Assembly (NCBI RefSeq): GCF_900169075.1 | Contig: NZ_LT827015.1 | Location: forward strand, 1,426,001-1,490,000 | Direction of reading: 5' to 3' | DNA from: Chryseobacterium phocaeense | GTDB lineage: Bacteria; Bacteroidota; Bacteroidia; Flavobacteriales; Weeksellaceae | DNA length: 64,000 nucleotides | In this document: positions 45,372 through 53,091 of the stretch, piece after piece | How positions within the stretch are numbered: the stretch's first letter is position 1 | Layout: each line of letters opens with the position of its first letter | Position numbers and translations under genes: made by a program | Notes under the pieces: generated by a model | What the model was told of the DNA's origin: nothing | The model's input: only the letters and a program-made list of their open reading frames with translations | Database searches by the model: none

Positions 45372-45932
45372 ATGAAAATTTATCAAGCATTTGTATATTA
45401 TATAGCTTTTATTAATTTCATTAGCTGTAATTCTCAATCAAAAAGAATGTATAATGAAGCGTATACGGTTGTAAGTAAGGATTTTATCAGCAAGGAAGTT
45501 TCAATAAAAGAGTTTGGAAAAGATGTTTCTGGACTATATATTTATGATTTAATTTATCCTTATCCTTTAGATAAAAATGATCCCAATAATTTTTATAAAA
45601 ATATTTTATCTGAAAAAGAAGAAATAAAACCTTTAAGAGAAGATAAACATCTTAAAGAGTTATCTGATAAATATAAAAATAGTAACTGGGAACTTAATAC
45701 TCAATTTAAAACTATATTTAAAACCGTAGTACAATATCAAGGAATTCCAAACGGACCATTAAATGCGGCTATATTTTCTGAACTTCAAGATAATCAATTA
45801 AGAATTGATGTCGTCCCTTTTTTCCAAGGAAGTCCCAAATATTGTGGATCAATTACCAAATATTATTTTAAGTTTGATAAAACCAAAATTATTGAAAATA
45901 AAAAATGGACTGATCATTATGAATGTTGGTAA
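45372..45932 (+). CDS. Lipoprotein candidate immunity protein for tip 3
   Basis: The 186-residue product begins 'MKIYQAFVYYIAFINFISC', a signal peptide with lipobox (Cys at about residue 19) and Asn/Ser behind it. The mature domain has 'LIYPYPLDKNDPNNFYKN' and a C-terminal Trp/Cys end, without recognised family. It follows the HExxH tip gene by 19 bases. A lipoprotein fits protection in the periplasm. Confidence 0.68.
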   Translation: MKIYQAFVYYIAFINFISCNSQSKRMYNEAYTVVSKDFISKEVSIKEFGKDVSGLYIYDLIYPYPLDKNDPNNFYKNILSEKEEIKPLREDKHLKELSDKYKNSNWELNTQFKTIFKTVVQYQGIPNGPLNAAIFSELQDNQLRIDVVPFFQGSPKYCGSITKYYFKFDKTKIIENKKWTDHYECW

Positions 45933-45936
45933 TAGA

Positions 45937-45970
45937 AAAGAGGCTGTCTAAAAAATGAGATAGGCTCTTT
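45937..45970 (+). terminator. Decayed terminator between units 3 and 4
   Basis: AAAGAGGCTGTCT and AGATAGGCTCTTT pair with two mismatches. It resembles the hairpin at 42331. No AAACCACTG spacer lies at this junction. Confidence 0.55.
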
Positions 45971-46009
45971 AATTATAAGTACAACGGAAAGGAGCTTCAG
46001 GAAACGGGA

Positions 46010-46795
46010 ATGTATGATTATGGAGCGAGAATGTATATGCCTGATTTGGGAAGATGGGGTGTGGTGGATCCATTGGCGGAATTATACAGACGTTGGTCGC
46101 CGTATAATTATGTAATGAATAATCCATTGAGATTTATAGATCCTGACGGAAGACAAGTTGAATATGCTGAGGATCCTAATAAATCAAAAAAAGAAAATAG
46201 AGAACTGAGAAGGGAGTTCAAAAGACATCAAAGAGAATTAAATAAACAATCTGAAGAGGCAAGAAACAATTGGAATACATTAGTAAAATCCAAAAATGTT
46301 CATACAATTCATTTAAATGAAAAAGATTCTGATGGTAATATGATGATGAATGAAACAAAGCCTAAAGATGGATACAACTCAGGTATTGGAGGGGGAAGTG
46401 ATATTTATTTAAACTTAAATAAAACTACAGTTCAAGGAGTTGATATTGGCACTCCTATTATTGGAATTGGACATGAAGAAGGACATGCTTTTAGGTTTGA
46501 TACAGGAAAAGCAGAAAATGACAACTATCAAGGAGATATAAGCGATCCAAATTATTTATTTAAAGCGACCCAACACCTCTATAAAGTAAGACATACAGAA
46601 GAAATTGAAGCATCACATATTGAGAATATAATAAGGGCACAAATTGATCCAACAGGTACTAAAATCCCTTTAAGAAAAACTTTTGAAGATGCCCCTACTG
46701 TAACAAAAAATCCTTTTACAGGAGGATTAGAATTAGGGACAACAACATTAAATGTAATAAAACCAGGATATGATTACTATAAGAAAAAAAAATAA
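46010..46795 (+). CDS. Orphan RHS tip 4: HExxH metallopeptidase tip on a short core
   Basis: Core homology starts at about 45974 ('[20 protein letters not shown]'), not at the usual position and without a spacer copy, and goes into the tip after '[12 protein letters not shown]'. The 261-residue reading has a charged linker (about 60-95), then HEEGH at 46472-46486 in '[19 protein letters not shown]', followed by '[17 protein letters not shown]' where a Glu/His may be the third ligand. This is a different peptidase from tip 3. A lipoprotein immunity gene overlaps its end by 26 bases. Confidence 0.75.
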   Translation: MYDYGARMYMPDLGRWGVVDPLAELYRRWSPYNYVMNNPLRFIDPDGRQVEYAEDPNKSKKENRELRREFKRHQRELNKQSEEARNNWNTLVKSKNVHTIHLNEKDSDGNMMMNETKPKDGYNSGIGGGSDIYLNLNKTTVQGVDIGTPIIGIGHEEGHAFRFDTGKAENDNYQGDISDPNYLFKATQHLYKVRHTEEIEASHIENIIRAQIDPTGTKIPLRKTFEDAPTVTKNPFTGGLELGTTTLNVIKPGYDYYKKKK

Positions 46796-47354
46796 TATTT
46801 TTTTAACCTTAATATTTTTAATATTTTTCTTTCAATGCACAACTTCTAAAGGTCAAAAAAATAATCCTTCAAAACAATGTGTTTTATTTGTTACGGACAA
46901 AGCTATTAAACTAAATGTTAATGATAGTATTTTAAAAGAACAAGTTGAAGACTATTATAAAAACATTGATAATAAGTATGATATTATTTTCTATAGAATA
47001 AGACCTGGTGATAAAAATATTACTTTACGAAGAATATATAAAAACATTGAAAATAAATGGATTTACATAGAAATTTTTAATAATAATATTATTTCCAAAA
47101 AAGAGCTAAAAATAGATGATTCTATTTTGGATGATTTGTTTACAGATTTTAGTGAAAAAGGAATGTTAAAAAAATGTGGTAGTTGTTATGATTGTTATGA
47201 TTACATGAGTTTAATTAAAAAAGATAATAAGTACTTTAGTCTTAATTTTAATTCTTTATCCAATGAATTAAATAATAGTGATTTAATAAAACTAAAACCC
47301 TACATGGAAATATTGAATTTTTTTAACCAATATAGTTTGTCATTTATTAAATAA
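46770..47354 (+). CDS. Lipoprotein candidate immunity protein for tip 4
   Basis: The 194-residue product has a signal peptide with lipobox ('[10 protein letters not shown]', Cys at about residue 23) and a Lys/Asn-rich mature part containing '[12 protein letters not shown]', a Cys cluster that may form disulfides. It overlaps the tip gene by 26 bases, the same overlap as in the active unit. No known family. Confidence 0.68.
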   Translation: MITIRKKNNIFLTLIFLIFFFQCTTSKGQKNNPSKQCVLFVTDKAIKLNVNDSILKEQVEDYYKNIDNKYDIIFYRIRPGDKNITLRRIYKNIENKWIYIEIFNNNIISKKELKIDDSILDDLFTDFSEKGMLKKCGSCYDCYDYMSLIKKDNKYFSLNFNSLSNELNNSDLIKLKPYMEILNFFNQYSLSFIK

Positions 47355-47411
47355 GTAGTCTTTCAAATGTGTTGATTTGCTATCCCACTGCGCAAAGCAT
47401 CAAAACTTTAA

Positions 47412-47497
47412 GCTAATAAAAAATAAACCACTGTTTTTCGCAGTGGTTTATCATTTAACTACAAGAAACGTTATATTTACAATAGGTAGAATAAAGT
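47412..47497 (+). repeat. Spacer element copy 4 (before tip 5)
   Basis: AAACCACTG (47425-47433) / CAGTGGTTT (47441-47449) with leader GAAACGTTATATTTACAATA; the GCTAGCGCG hairpin part is missing here. Confidence 0.82.
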
Positions 47498-47614
47498 AAA
47501 AAGCTCTTTAGCACAGTAATTACAGATTATCTTGATGGTTTCCATTATGAAAACGGAACATTAAAATTCTTCCCAACCGCAGAAGGCTATTATAATGCTG
47601 AAACCGGAAAGTAT

Positions 47615-48568
47615 GTGTATAATTACACGGATCATTTAGGAAATACACGGTTAAGTTACTTCAAAAACGGAGCGGGAGCAGAGATTATTGAGGAGAGTAA
47701 TTATTATCCGTTTGGGTTAAAGCATGAGGGGTATAATGTTTTAGGAGGAAATCCTGCGTATAAGTACAAGTACAATGGCAAAGAGCTTCAAGAGACGGGT
47801 ATGTATGATTATGGAGCGAGATTTTATATGCCTGATCTGGGTAGATGGGGTGTTCAGGATCCGCTGGCGGAGAAAATGAGAAGACATTCTGTATACAATT
47901 ATGCATTTAATAATCCAATAAAGTTTATTGATCCAGATGGTATGGCACCTAAAGATGATTTTAGGTTAAATAAAGATGGTTCCCTTAGCTTGATTAGGAA
48001 AACAAATAGTGACGAAACAAAAGGAACTCATACAATTTATAATTCCGATTCATCAGAAGCTTTAGTTGTTAATAAGGATCTTATTGATAAAAAAGTTGAA
48101 GGAGAAAATAAGATGTATGGTGGGACAGCAACATTCTTGATCGAATCAAATAAAAAAGACGCTCAAACAATATTTAAATTTATGGCTAGAAACACCAATG
48201 TGGAGTTTGGTTTAAATGAATATCAATTTAAGGAAGGAAAAACTTCTATAATATCCACGAATCACGAATCCAATGTAGATACTGCTCAAGCCTGGTTTAA
48301 TTATTCATTCTATGGAAAAGGAAAAGATCTAAAAATATTGGATAACTGGCATTCTCATCCCAATGCAACAGATCTAAAAGAATTTAAACCATCAGGTTAC
48401 AACTCAGATGGCACTCCAAATGATTATACTGGAGATAGACAATACTATAAATATTTAAAAGAAAGTAATGGTGCAGGATTACCGCAATATTTTAATATTT
48501 ATGGTACAAAGGTAAAATCAACTGTTCAATATAATGATCAAGTAATGAAAAAAATCAAAAAATTATGA
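47615..48568 (+). CDS. Orphan RHS tip 5: JAB-like toxin domain
   Basis: Core homology starts at about 47496. The 317-residue reading shows '[20 protein letters not shown]' and then a tip (about 112-317) with a likely catalytic Glu in 'TNVEFGLNEYQF', HSHP at 48350-48361 and 'TPNDYTGDRQYY' behind it. This is the Toxin-JAB1 type pattern E...H-x-H...S/T-x-x-D, a more typical representative than the active tip. The immunity ATG overlaps the stop (ATGA). No shell or signal peptide; silent. Confidence 0.8.
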   Translation: MYNYTDHLGNTRLSYFKNGAGAEIIEESNYYPFGLKHEGYNVLGGNPAYKYKYNGKELQETGMYDYGARFYMPDLGRWGVQDPLAEKMRRHSVYNYAFNNPIKFIDPDGMAPKDDFRLNKDGSLSLIRKTNSDETKGTHTIYNSDSSEALVVNKDLIDKKVEGENKMYGGTATFLIESNKKDAQTIFKFMARNTNVEFGLNEYQFKEGKTSIISTNHESNVDTAQAWFNYSFYGKGKDLKILDNWHSHPNATDLKEFKPSGYNSDGTPNDYTGDRQYYKYLKESNGAGLPQYFNIYGTKVKSTVQYNDQVMKKIKKL

Positions 48569-49068
48569 AATTATACATTTTAATTTTTCTTTCATTTATT
48601 TGTATGACATGCGATTCATCGTCTCAGAAAAAAGGAATGCTAGAAAATAATAATGAAATATCTCAAACAGACTCTGGTGTAAAACTAAACCTTATTACAA
48701 TTGAAGAACCTTTAGAAAGAGAACTAAATGATTTTATAAAAAAATTAGAAAAGAATGGATATTATAAAAGATCTAAAAAATCAATTCTTATTTATCTAAA
48801 AAATCAAAAAGAGGATCATATGGATATTCTTTTGGCTAACAATACACCTAAGAATATAGAGAACTTGAAAGGATTTTCTGTCTATAGTAATTATACAATT
48901 TATTTCTTTTTTAAAAATGTTGAGAATAATTGTATGATAAATATTGAAAATAAGACTAGGTATGAAAAGTTTAAAATTTTACCACCTGCTCCATATAATA
49001 ATCCGCAGAAGAGAATAATTTTTAAAAAATGTACTAAGATCAAGGAAGAGTACAATGATGGTTGGTAA
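48565..49068 (+). CDS. Lipoprotein candidate immunity protein for tip 5
   Basis: The 167-residue product starts with 'MKLYILIFLSFICMTC', a lipoprotein signal (Cys at about residue 16) followed by Asp/Ser. An Asp directly behind the lipid Cys would mean inner-membrane retention in E. coli; whether this holds in Flavobacteriia is not known. The mature part is Lys/Asn/Ile-rich. It overlaps the JAB tip gene by four bases. Confidence 0.68.
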   Translation: MKLYILIFLSFICMTCDSSSQKKGMLENNNEISQTDSGVKLNLITIEEPLERELNDFIKKLEKNGYYKRSKKSILIYLKNQKEDHMDILLANNTPKNIENLKGFSVYSNYTIYFFFKNVENNCMINIENKTRYEKFKILPPAPYNNPQKRIIFKKCTKIKEEYNDGW

Positions 49069-49129
49069 GCGATAATATATAAGTTTTATAAACTATAAGT
49101 ACAATGGGAAGGAGCTTGAAGAGAGTGGA

Positions 49130-50017
49130 ATGTATGATTATGGAGCGAGAATGTATATGCCTGATTTGGGAAGATGGGGTGTGGTGGATCCTAAAAGTGA
49201 ATTGTTAGAAAGTCCCTCACCTTACGTTTATGCTTTAAATAGTCCTATTCTATATATTGATAAAGATGGAGAATTACCAATATTAATTAATGGTAGAGTT
49301 TTTGATAGCGAGTCAGATAGAGCAAATGTAAGTTACTGGACTCAAAATATAGTAAATACAATTAGAGGTTCAGGAATTCCTAATCCTGGAGGAGATGTTC
49401 ATTTTGTTGATGGAGATAGATATTTATCACAAAGTTTTTCGGGTAATTGGAGTATAAAGAATGGAGGGAATATATGGGGAAACTCACCAGGCTGGAGATA
49501 TGAAGCTGGAAAGAGGGCAATGAATGACAGTGAGTTTAAGACTATTCTTTCAAAATTGGCAAGAGATCCTAAATCGGGGAAAATAACTGAAAAAATACAG
49601 ATTTATACACACAGTAGAGGTGCTGCTTTTGGAACTGGTTATACAGAAAGATTATTGGAACTTATCAAAGAAAATGCAAATGAATTTGCGGATCCTAATA
49701 ATGTTGTTGATTTTGTACTTTATCTAGCTCCGCACCAATCGAATGCGCTTGAAGCCCCCAATAATGTAGATAGCTATTCGATAGATCATAACAGAGACAA
49801 GTTGTCTGGAAATGATATGAAAGGATTAAAAGGTGCTTTTAGTTCTAGTGAAAAAGATAAAGGCTTTTTTGGAGCTCATTCTATAACATCATTTCAAAAT
49901 GATTTAAAAGGCTTTACATCAGCATTTTTAAAAGGAGGCTCAAGTAAACAAATTATAAATAACTTTGTCCAAGAAATGAAAAAGAAATATAACATAACCG
50001 TAACTGTTAGTCAATAG
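49130..50017 (+). CDS. Orphan RHS tip 6: alpha/beta-hydrolase (lipase-like) tip on a short core
   Basis: Core homology begins at about 49094 ('[20 protein letters not shown]'), as in tip 4 and again without a spacer copy. The 295-residue reading then holds a domain (about 45-295) with a nucleophile elbow THSRG at 49607-49621 ('QIYTHSRGAAFGTGYTERLL'), a likely acid in 'NVVDFVLYLAPHQ' or 'NNVDSYSIDHNRD' and a His in 'FFGAHSITSF'. This is the lipase/esterase triad order; phospholipase toxins of this kind attack membranes. A three-helix membrane protein gene follows nine bases later, in keeping with membrane-level immunity. Confidence 0.76.
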   Translation: MYDYGARMYMPDLGRWGVVDPKSELLESPSPYVYALNSPILYIDKDGELPILINGRVFDSESDRANVSYWTQNIVNTIRGSGIPNPGGDVHFVDGDRYLSQSFSGNWSIKNGGNIWGNSPGWRYEAGKRAMNDSEFKTILSKLARDPKSGKITEKIQIYTHSRGAAFGTGYTERLLELIKENANEFADPNNVVDFVLYLAPHQSNALEAPNNVDSYSIDHNRDKLSGNDMKGLKGAFSSSEKDKGFFGAHSITSFQNDLKGFTSAFLKGGSSKQIINNFVQEMKKKYNITVTVSQ

Positions 50018-50025
50018 ATATTAAG

Positions 50026-50301
50026 ATGAAATCATTACTAAAATATTATCTTCTCAACATATTACTACTCTTTGTTTTCATTGTTATTTGGTATTTTTCC
50101 TGTTTCCTATTAGGATATGCAAGTAATAGTCAAAAACATCAGTTTGAAATTTGGATACTTTATTTTACAACTATTTTGCTGCATTTTATTTTATCCGGAA
50201 TTATATTAAAAAGAAATTTTAGAGATTTAAGTGTTTTTCATTTAGTTACAAATGTTTTACTGTATGTAATTTCTACATCATATCTTTATAATAATACTTA
50301 G
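50026..50301 (+). CDS. Membrane candidate immunity protein for the lipase-like tip
   Basis: The 91-residue protein has three hydrophobic helices (about residues 10-30, 42-60 and 70-88) with short polar loops. A small membrane protein directly behind a lipase-like tip is consistent with protection at the membrane. A hairpin GCAATAAAC / GTTTATTGC (50308-50355) follows. No family recognised. Confidence 0.68.
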   Translation: MKSLLKYYLLNILLLFVFIVIWYFSCFLLGYASNSQKHQFEIWILYFTTILLHFILSGIILKRNFRDLSVFHLVTNVLLYVISTSYLYNNT

Positions 50302-50307
50302 AACGTG

Positions 50308-50355
50308 GCAATAAACATGAAAAACTCACAACTGCAAGGTTTTTTTGTTTATTGC
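50308..50355 (+). terminator. Terminator-like hairpin after immunity gene 6
   Basis: GCAATAAAC (50308-50316) pairs with GTTTATTGC (50347-50355) and the loop contains a seven-T run. Confidence 0.5.
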
Positions 50356-50410
50356 ATACAGCTTTTTTTATTAAGTAATGTTTATTTTATATCATGTATT
50401 ACAATAGAAA

Positions 50411-50530
50411 GCCCCGACGGCACAGGTATCTCCGCTCGTGCTACTAAATAAAATAAACCACTGTTTTCCGCAGTGGTTTATCATTTAATTACAAGAAACG
50501 TTATATTTATAATAGGTAGAATAAAGTAAA
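50411..50530 (+). repeat. Spacer element copy 5 (before decayed tip 7)
   Basis: CCGCTCGTGCTACTAAA, then AAACCACTG (50455-50463) / CAGTGGTTT (50471-50479) and leader GAAACGTTATATTTATAATA; core starts at 50526. Confidence 0.83.
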
Positions 50531-51148
50531 AGCTCTTTGGCACAGTAACCACAGATTATTTAGACGGTTTCCAGTATGAAAACGGGACATTGAAATTCTT
50601 CCCGACCGCAGAAGGCTATTATAATGATGAAACCGGGAAGTATGTGTACAATTACACCGATCATTTAGGGAATACAAGGCTAAGTTACTTTAAAAACGGA
50701 GCAGGAGCAGAGATCATTGAAGAGAGTAATTATTATCCGTTTGGGTTGAAACATGAGGGGTATAATATGTTGACTGGGAATCCGGCTTATAAGTATAAGT
50801 ACAATGGTAAGGAGTTGCATGAGATGGGAATATATGATTATGGGGCGAGGTTTTACATGGCGGATTTGAGTAGATGGTTAAAGAAGATGCAACTAAAGCA
50901 GCAAGTTCAGAAAAGTATTGTGTTATTGGTCAATCTTGTGCGACAGTAATCTTAGATTCTTTTAATAAGATTGTAATACACCACAACTAAGATACCCTGC
51001 TCCTAATTCAATTATAAAACATATTAAAGCAAACATTAACAATTATAACTTTTTATTCCTTCCATCTGATAGAGAAATACAAATTTGCAAAGTTGGAAAA
51101 CTTGAAGTAGGACCTATAACCGATGAAAAAGGAGTTGAACATTATTAA
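50526..51148 (+). pseudogene. Decayed RHS tip 7
   Basis: The core is intact in one frame from about 50590 to 'YDYGARFYMADLSRW', where a deletion removes the rest of the core and shifts the frame at about 50880. In the shifted frame a toxin remnant 'EDATKAASSEKYCVIGQSC' is readable to 50990; another shift leads to 'PAPNSIIKHIKANINNYNFL' and on to the TAA at 51146-51148 ('KGVEHY'). So the unit retains pieces of a tip gene in at least two frames and is non-functional. Its immunity gene behind it is intact. Confidence 0.7.
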
Positions 51149-51159
51149 CAATGATACAA

Positions 51160-51648
51160 ATGAAAAAGATACTTTTTGTTATTATGGGTATTATTACATG
51201 TGTCGTAATAATATACTATGCTTTTGGCATTTTTTCTTCATCTGTTGGATGGTATGGTTATAAGAAATGGAGGTATAGAGTTGGTACTGATGTTATTAGC
51301 GAATCAAAACAAAGAAAAGTTTTTGTAAAAGAATTGAACTATAAAATCATTGATTCTGCTAATCTAAAAGGATTTTATTTTAAGCCTTATATTGAGAAGG
51401 GGTTTAGATATGGTTATCAATCTATGGAAGATACGAGAATAGATAAGTATTCGCATTGCTCCTATAACTTAAGTTACGAAAGGAATATGAAAGATTCTAT
51501 TGTATTAAATATTTTTCCGGAAGATAAAAAAAAGTTGGATAGTTCTGATATAGTATGGGGATATCTAAAACAGCCTTATTTAAAAGATACTATTAGGATT
51601 GAGATAGAAGGAATGGGAAAACAGAAAGGCATAATAAAGATTTGGTAA
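51160..51648 (+). CDS. Candidate immunity protein of decayed tip 7
   Basis: The 162-residue protein (ATG at 51160; an ATG nine bases earlier is also possible) has an N-terminal membrane anchor (about residues 3-27) and a mature domain with many Lys/Tyr/Ser and 'YSHCSYNLSYERN'. It starts 11 bases past the end of the decayed toxin reading. It is intact although its toxin is broken, as expected if immunity is still selected. No family recognised. Confidence 0.62.
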   Translation: MKKILFVIMGIITCVVIIYYAFGIFSSSVGWYGYKKWRYRVGTDVISESKQRKVFVKELNYKIIDSANLKGFYFKPYIEKGFRYGYQSMEDTRIDKYSHCSYNLSYERNMKDSIVLNIFPEDKKKLDSSDIVWGYLKQPYLKDTIRIEIEGMGKQKGIIKIW

Positions 51649-51691
51649 AGAACTCAACTCAGACGTATAGAATTACAAGTCACACCAGCTG

Positions 51692-51800
51692 CACCGCTAG
51701 CACGAGATGATTGTGCTTTCAAATAAAATAAACCACTGTTTTCCGCAGTGGTTTATCATTTACTCCACGAAACATTATATTTACAATTGGTATGGGATAT
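51692..51800 (+). repeat. Spacer element copy 6 (diverged)
   Basis: CGCTAGCACGAGATGATTGTGCT, then AAACCACTG (51730-51738) / CAGTGGTTT (51746-51754) and a diverged leader CACGAAACATTATATTTACAAT. No RHS core follows. Confidence 0.8.
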
Positions 51801-51837
51801 ACTATAAAGTGGAAAAATAGAGCTAAAGTAAATACAA

Positions 51838-52110
51838 ATGTTAAGACTTGATAAAAAAACAAACAGCATCACATCGGTATTTTTATTATTAATATTTGCT
51901 CTTGTATATCATTTCTTTGCCAATAGTCAAAATCATAATGTTTTTTACTTTCTATTGGTTTACGAAACAATACTGATAATATTTTTCATCTATAGCTACA
52001 AAAAGTTTAGATCAATAATTTATATCATATCGACAATATTACTTTTAGTACATTTTACTGTTGTTATATATATTATTTTAAAAATAAAAGGAGCAGGCAT
52101 TTTATACTGA
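51838..52110 (+). CDS. Orphan small membrane protein, probably a stranded immunity gene
   Basis: The 90-residue protein has three hydrophobic helices (about residues 12-28, 37-52, 58-82) and lies alone between two spacer copies, with no toxin piece. Its size and topology resemble the immunity protein of the lipase-like tip (50026), although the sequence is different. The likely history is loss of its toxin by deletion. No family recognised. Confidence 0.58.
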   Translation: MLRLDKKTNSITSVFLLLIFALVYHFFANSQNHNVFYFLLVYETILIIFFIYSYKKFRSIIYIISTILLLVHFTVVIYIILKIKGAGILY

Positions 52111-52116
52111 ATTCCC

Positions 52117-52228
52117 CAGCTAGCTCGAGCGTCATCGCTCGTGCTACTAAATAAAATAAACCACTGCTTTCCGCAGTGGTTTATAATTTAATTACAAGAA
52201 ACGTTATATTTACAATAGCTAGAGTAAA
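52117..52228 (+). repeat. Spacer element copy 7
   Basis: CTAGCTCGAGCGTCATCGCTC hairpin, AAACCACTG (52158-52166) / CAGTGGTTT (52174-52182) and leader GAAACGTTATATTTACAATA, joined to RHS core. Confidence 0.84.
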
Positions 52229-52349
52229 AGTGAAAAAGCTCTTTGGCACAGTAACCACAGATTATCTGGATGGGTTCCAGTATGAAAATGAAACATTAAA
52301 GTTCTTCCTGACCGCAGAAGACTATTATAATGGTGAAACCGGACAGTAG
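52224..52349 (+). pseudogene. RHS core remnant
   Basis: About 125 bases match the start of the core piece ('VKVKKLFGTVTTDYLDGFQY' by translation) and end in a TAG at 52347-52349 where the full gene continues 'GKYVYN'. Beyond it the core and any tip are missing. Confidence 0.75.
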
Positions 52350-52410
52350 AAGGTATTTAAAAGCTATTGAGTATTATAGAAATGCAACAGTGCCATCAAA
52401 ATAATATTAT

Positions 52411-52665
52411 ATGAAAAATTTAATAAATTGGTTAATTGGTTTTAGTGTTTTTTTGTTTTGTACCATTTTTTACCAAAAATTTTTTGGAGAAGAACCTTTT
52501 AATAATTCTTTTTCTATTGGTTTTCCAAGATTCTATTATGAATTTTATTCGAATGATTGTATTAAACTCAATGGAAGTAATTTTAAAAGTCTTTTATTAA
52601 ATATTGTTATATATACGCTTATTTTTCTAGTTTATATTAAAATAAAGAATAAAAAACAAAATTGA
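52411..52665 (+). CDS. Orphan small membrane protein, probably a stranded immunity gene
   Basis: The 84-residue protein has an N-terminal helix (about residues 7-25), a polar middle with Phe/Tyr/Asn ('FSIGFPRFYYEFYSNDC') and a C-terminal helix (about 60-77). It stands about 60 bases behind a truncated core remnant and in front of the last spacer hairpin, where an immunity gene would be expected. No family recognised. Confidence 0.58.
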   Translation: MKNLINWLIGFSVFLFCTIFYQKFFGEEPFNNSFSIGFPRFYYEFYSNDCIKLNGSNFKSLLLNIVIYTLIFLVYIKIKNKKQN

Positions 52666-52672
52666 CAATCTT

Positions 52673-52754
52673 ACGTTGGCTTAGCGCGAACGTCATCGTT
52701 CGTGCTTCTAAATAAATTAAACCACTGTTTCCGCAGTGGTTTATCATTTAATTT
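52673..52754 (+). repeat. Spacer element copy 8, terminator half only (right end of the array)
   Basis: GCGCGAACGTCATCGTTCGT hairpin and AAACCACTG (52719-52727) / CAGTGGTTT (52734-52742) are kept, but the leader half with TATATTTACAAT is absent and no core follows. This marks the array's right border. Confidence 0.8.
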
Positions 52755-52819
52755 CCGATATTTTTTCAACACACTTTCAACAGTTTAAAATATTCCTGAA
52801 GAAAAAAGCAGGTAAAATA

Positions 52820-52850
52820 TTTGCAGATGTCGTTTAAATACTTACTTTTG
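52820..52850 (+). promoter_or_regulatory. Promoter of the tRNA-Ala gene
   Basis: TTTG (52820-52823) and TACTTTTG (52843-52850) are 19 bases apart, a full match to the Bacteroidota consensus; the tRNA begins 17 bases downstream. Confidence 0.8.
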
Positions 52851-52866
52851 TACCGCTTTAAAAAAC

Positions 52867-52940
52867 GGGGAATTAGCTCATCTGGCTAGAGCGTTAGACT
52901 GGCAGTCTAAAGGTGACGGGTTCGATCCCCGTATTCTCCA
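52867..52940 (+). tRNA. tRNA-Ala (anticodon GGC)
   Basis: The 74 bases fold into a full cloverleaf: acceptor GGGGAAT/ATTCTCC with the G3-U70 wobble that identifies tRNA-Ala, D arm GCTC/GAGC, anticodon arm TTAGA-CTGGCAG-TCTAA with anticodon GGC, T arm ACGGG-TTCGATC-CCCGT and discriminator A. CCA is not encoded. It stands alone about 110 bases right of the RHS array. Confidence 0.95.
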
Positions 52941-53091
52941 CATTAATCAAGCAGGGAGTTGTACTATTTAAAAGTACAACTCTTTTTTATTTTTTAACCT
53001 TATCAGGTTGCTTTGCAGAAGGCTTTTCACTTAGCAGCGCTTCCTCTTAAAAATATAACTTTTTTTGAGGACACAGTTCCAGCAGTTCGTG

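Noticed and set aside
40582..52754. Spacer copies as integron attC sites or as insertion sequences
   Set aside because: No integrase or transposase gene and no target duplications are visible; the units are linked to RHS core homology, which explains them better.
40582..52754. CRISPR array
   Set aside because: Repeats are separated by 0.4-3 kb of genes, not by uniform short spacers, and there are no cas genes.
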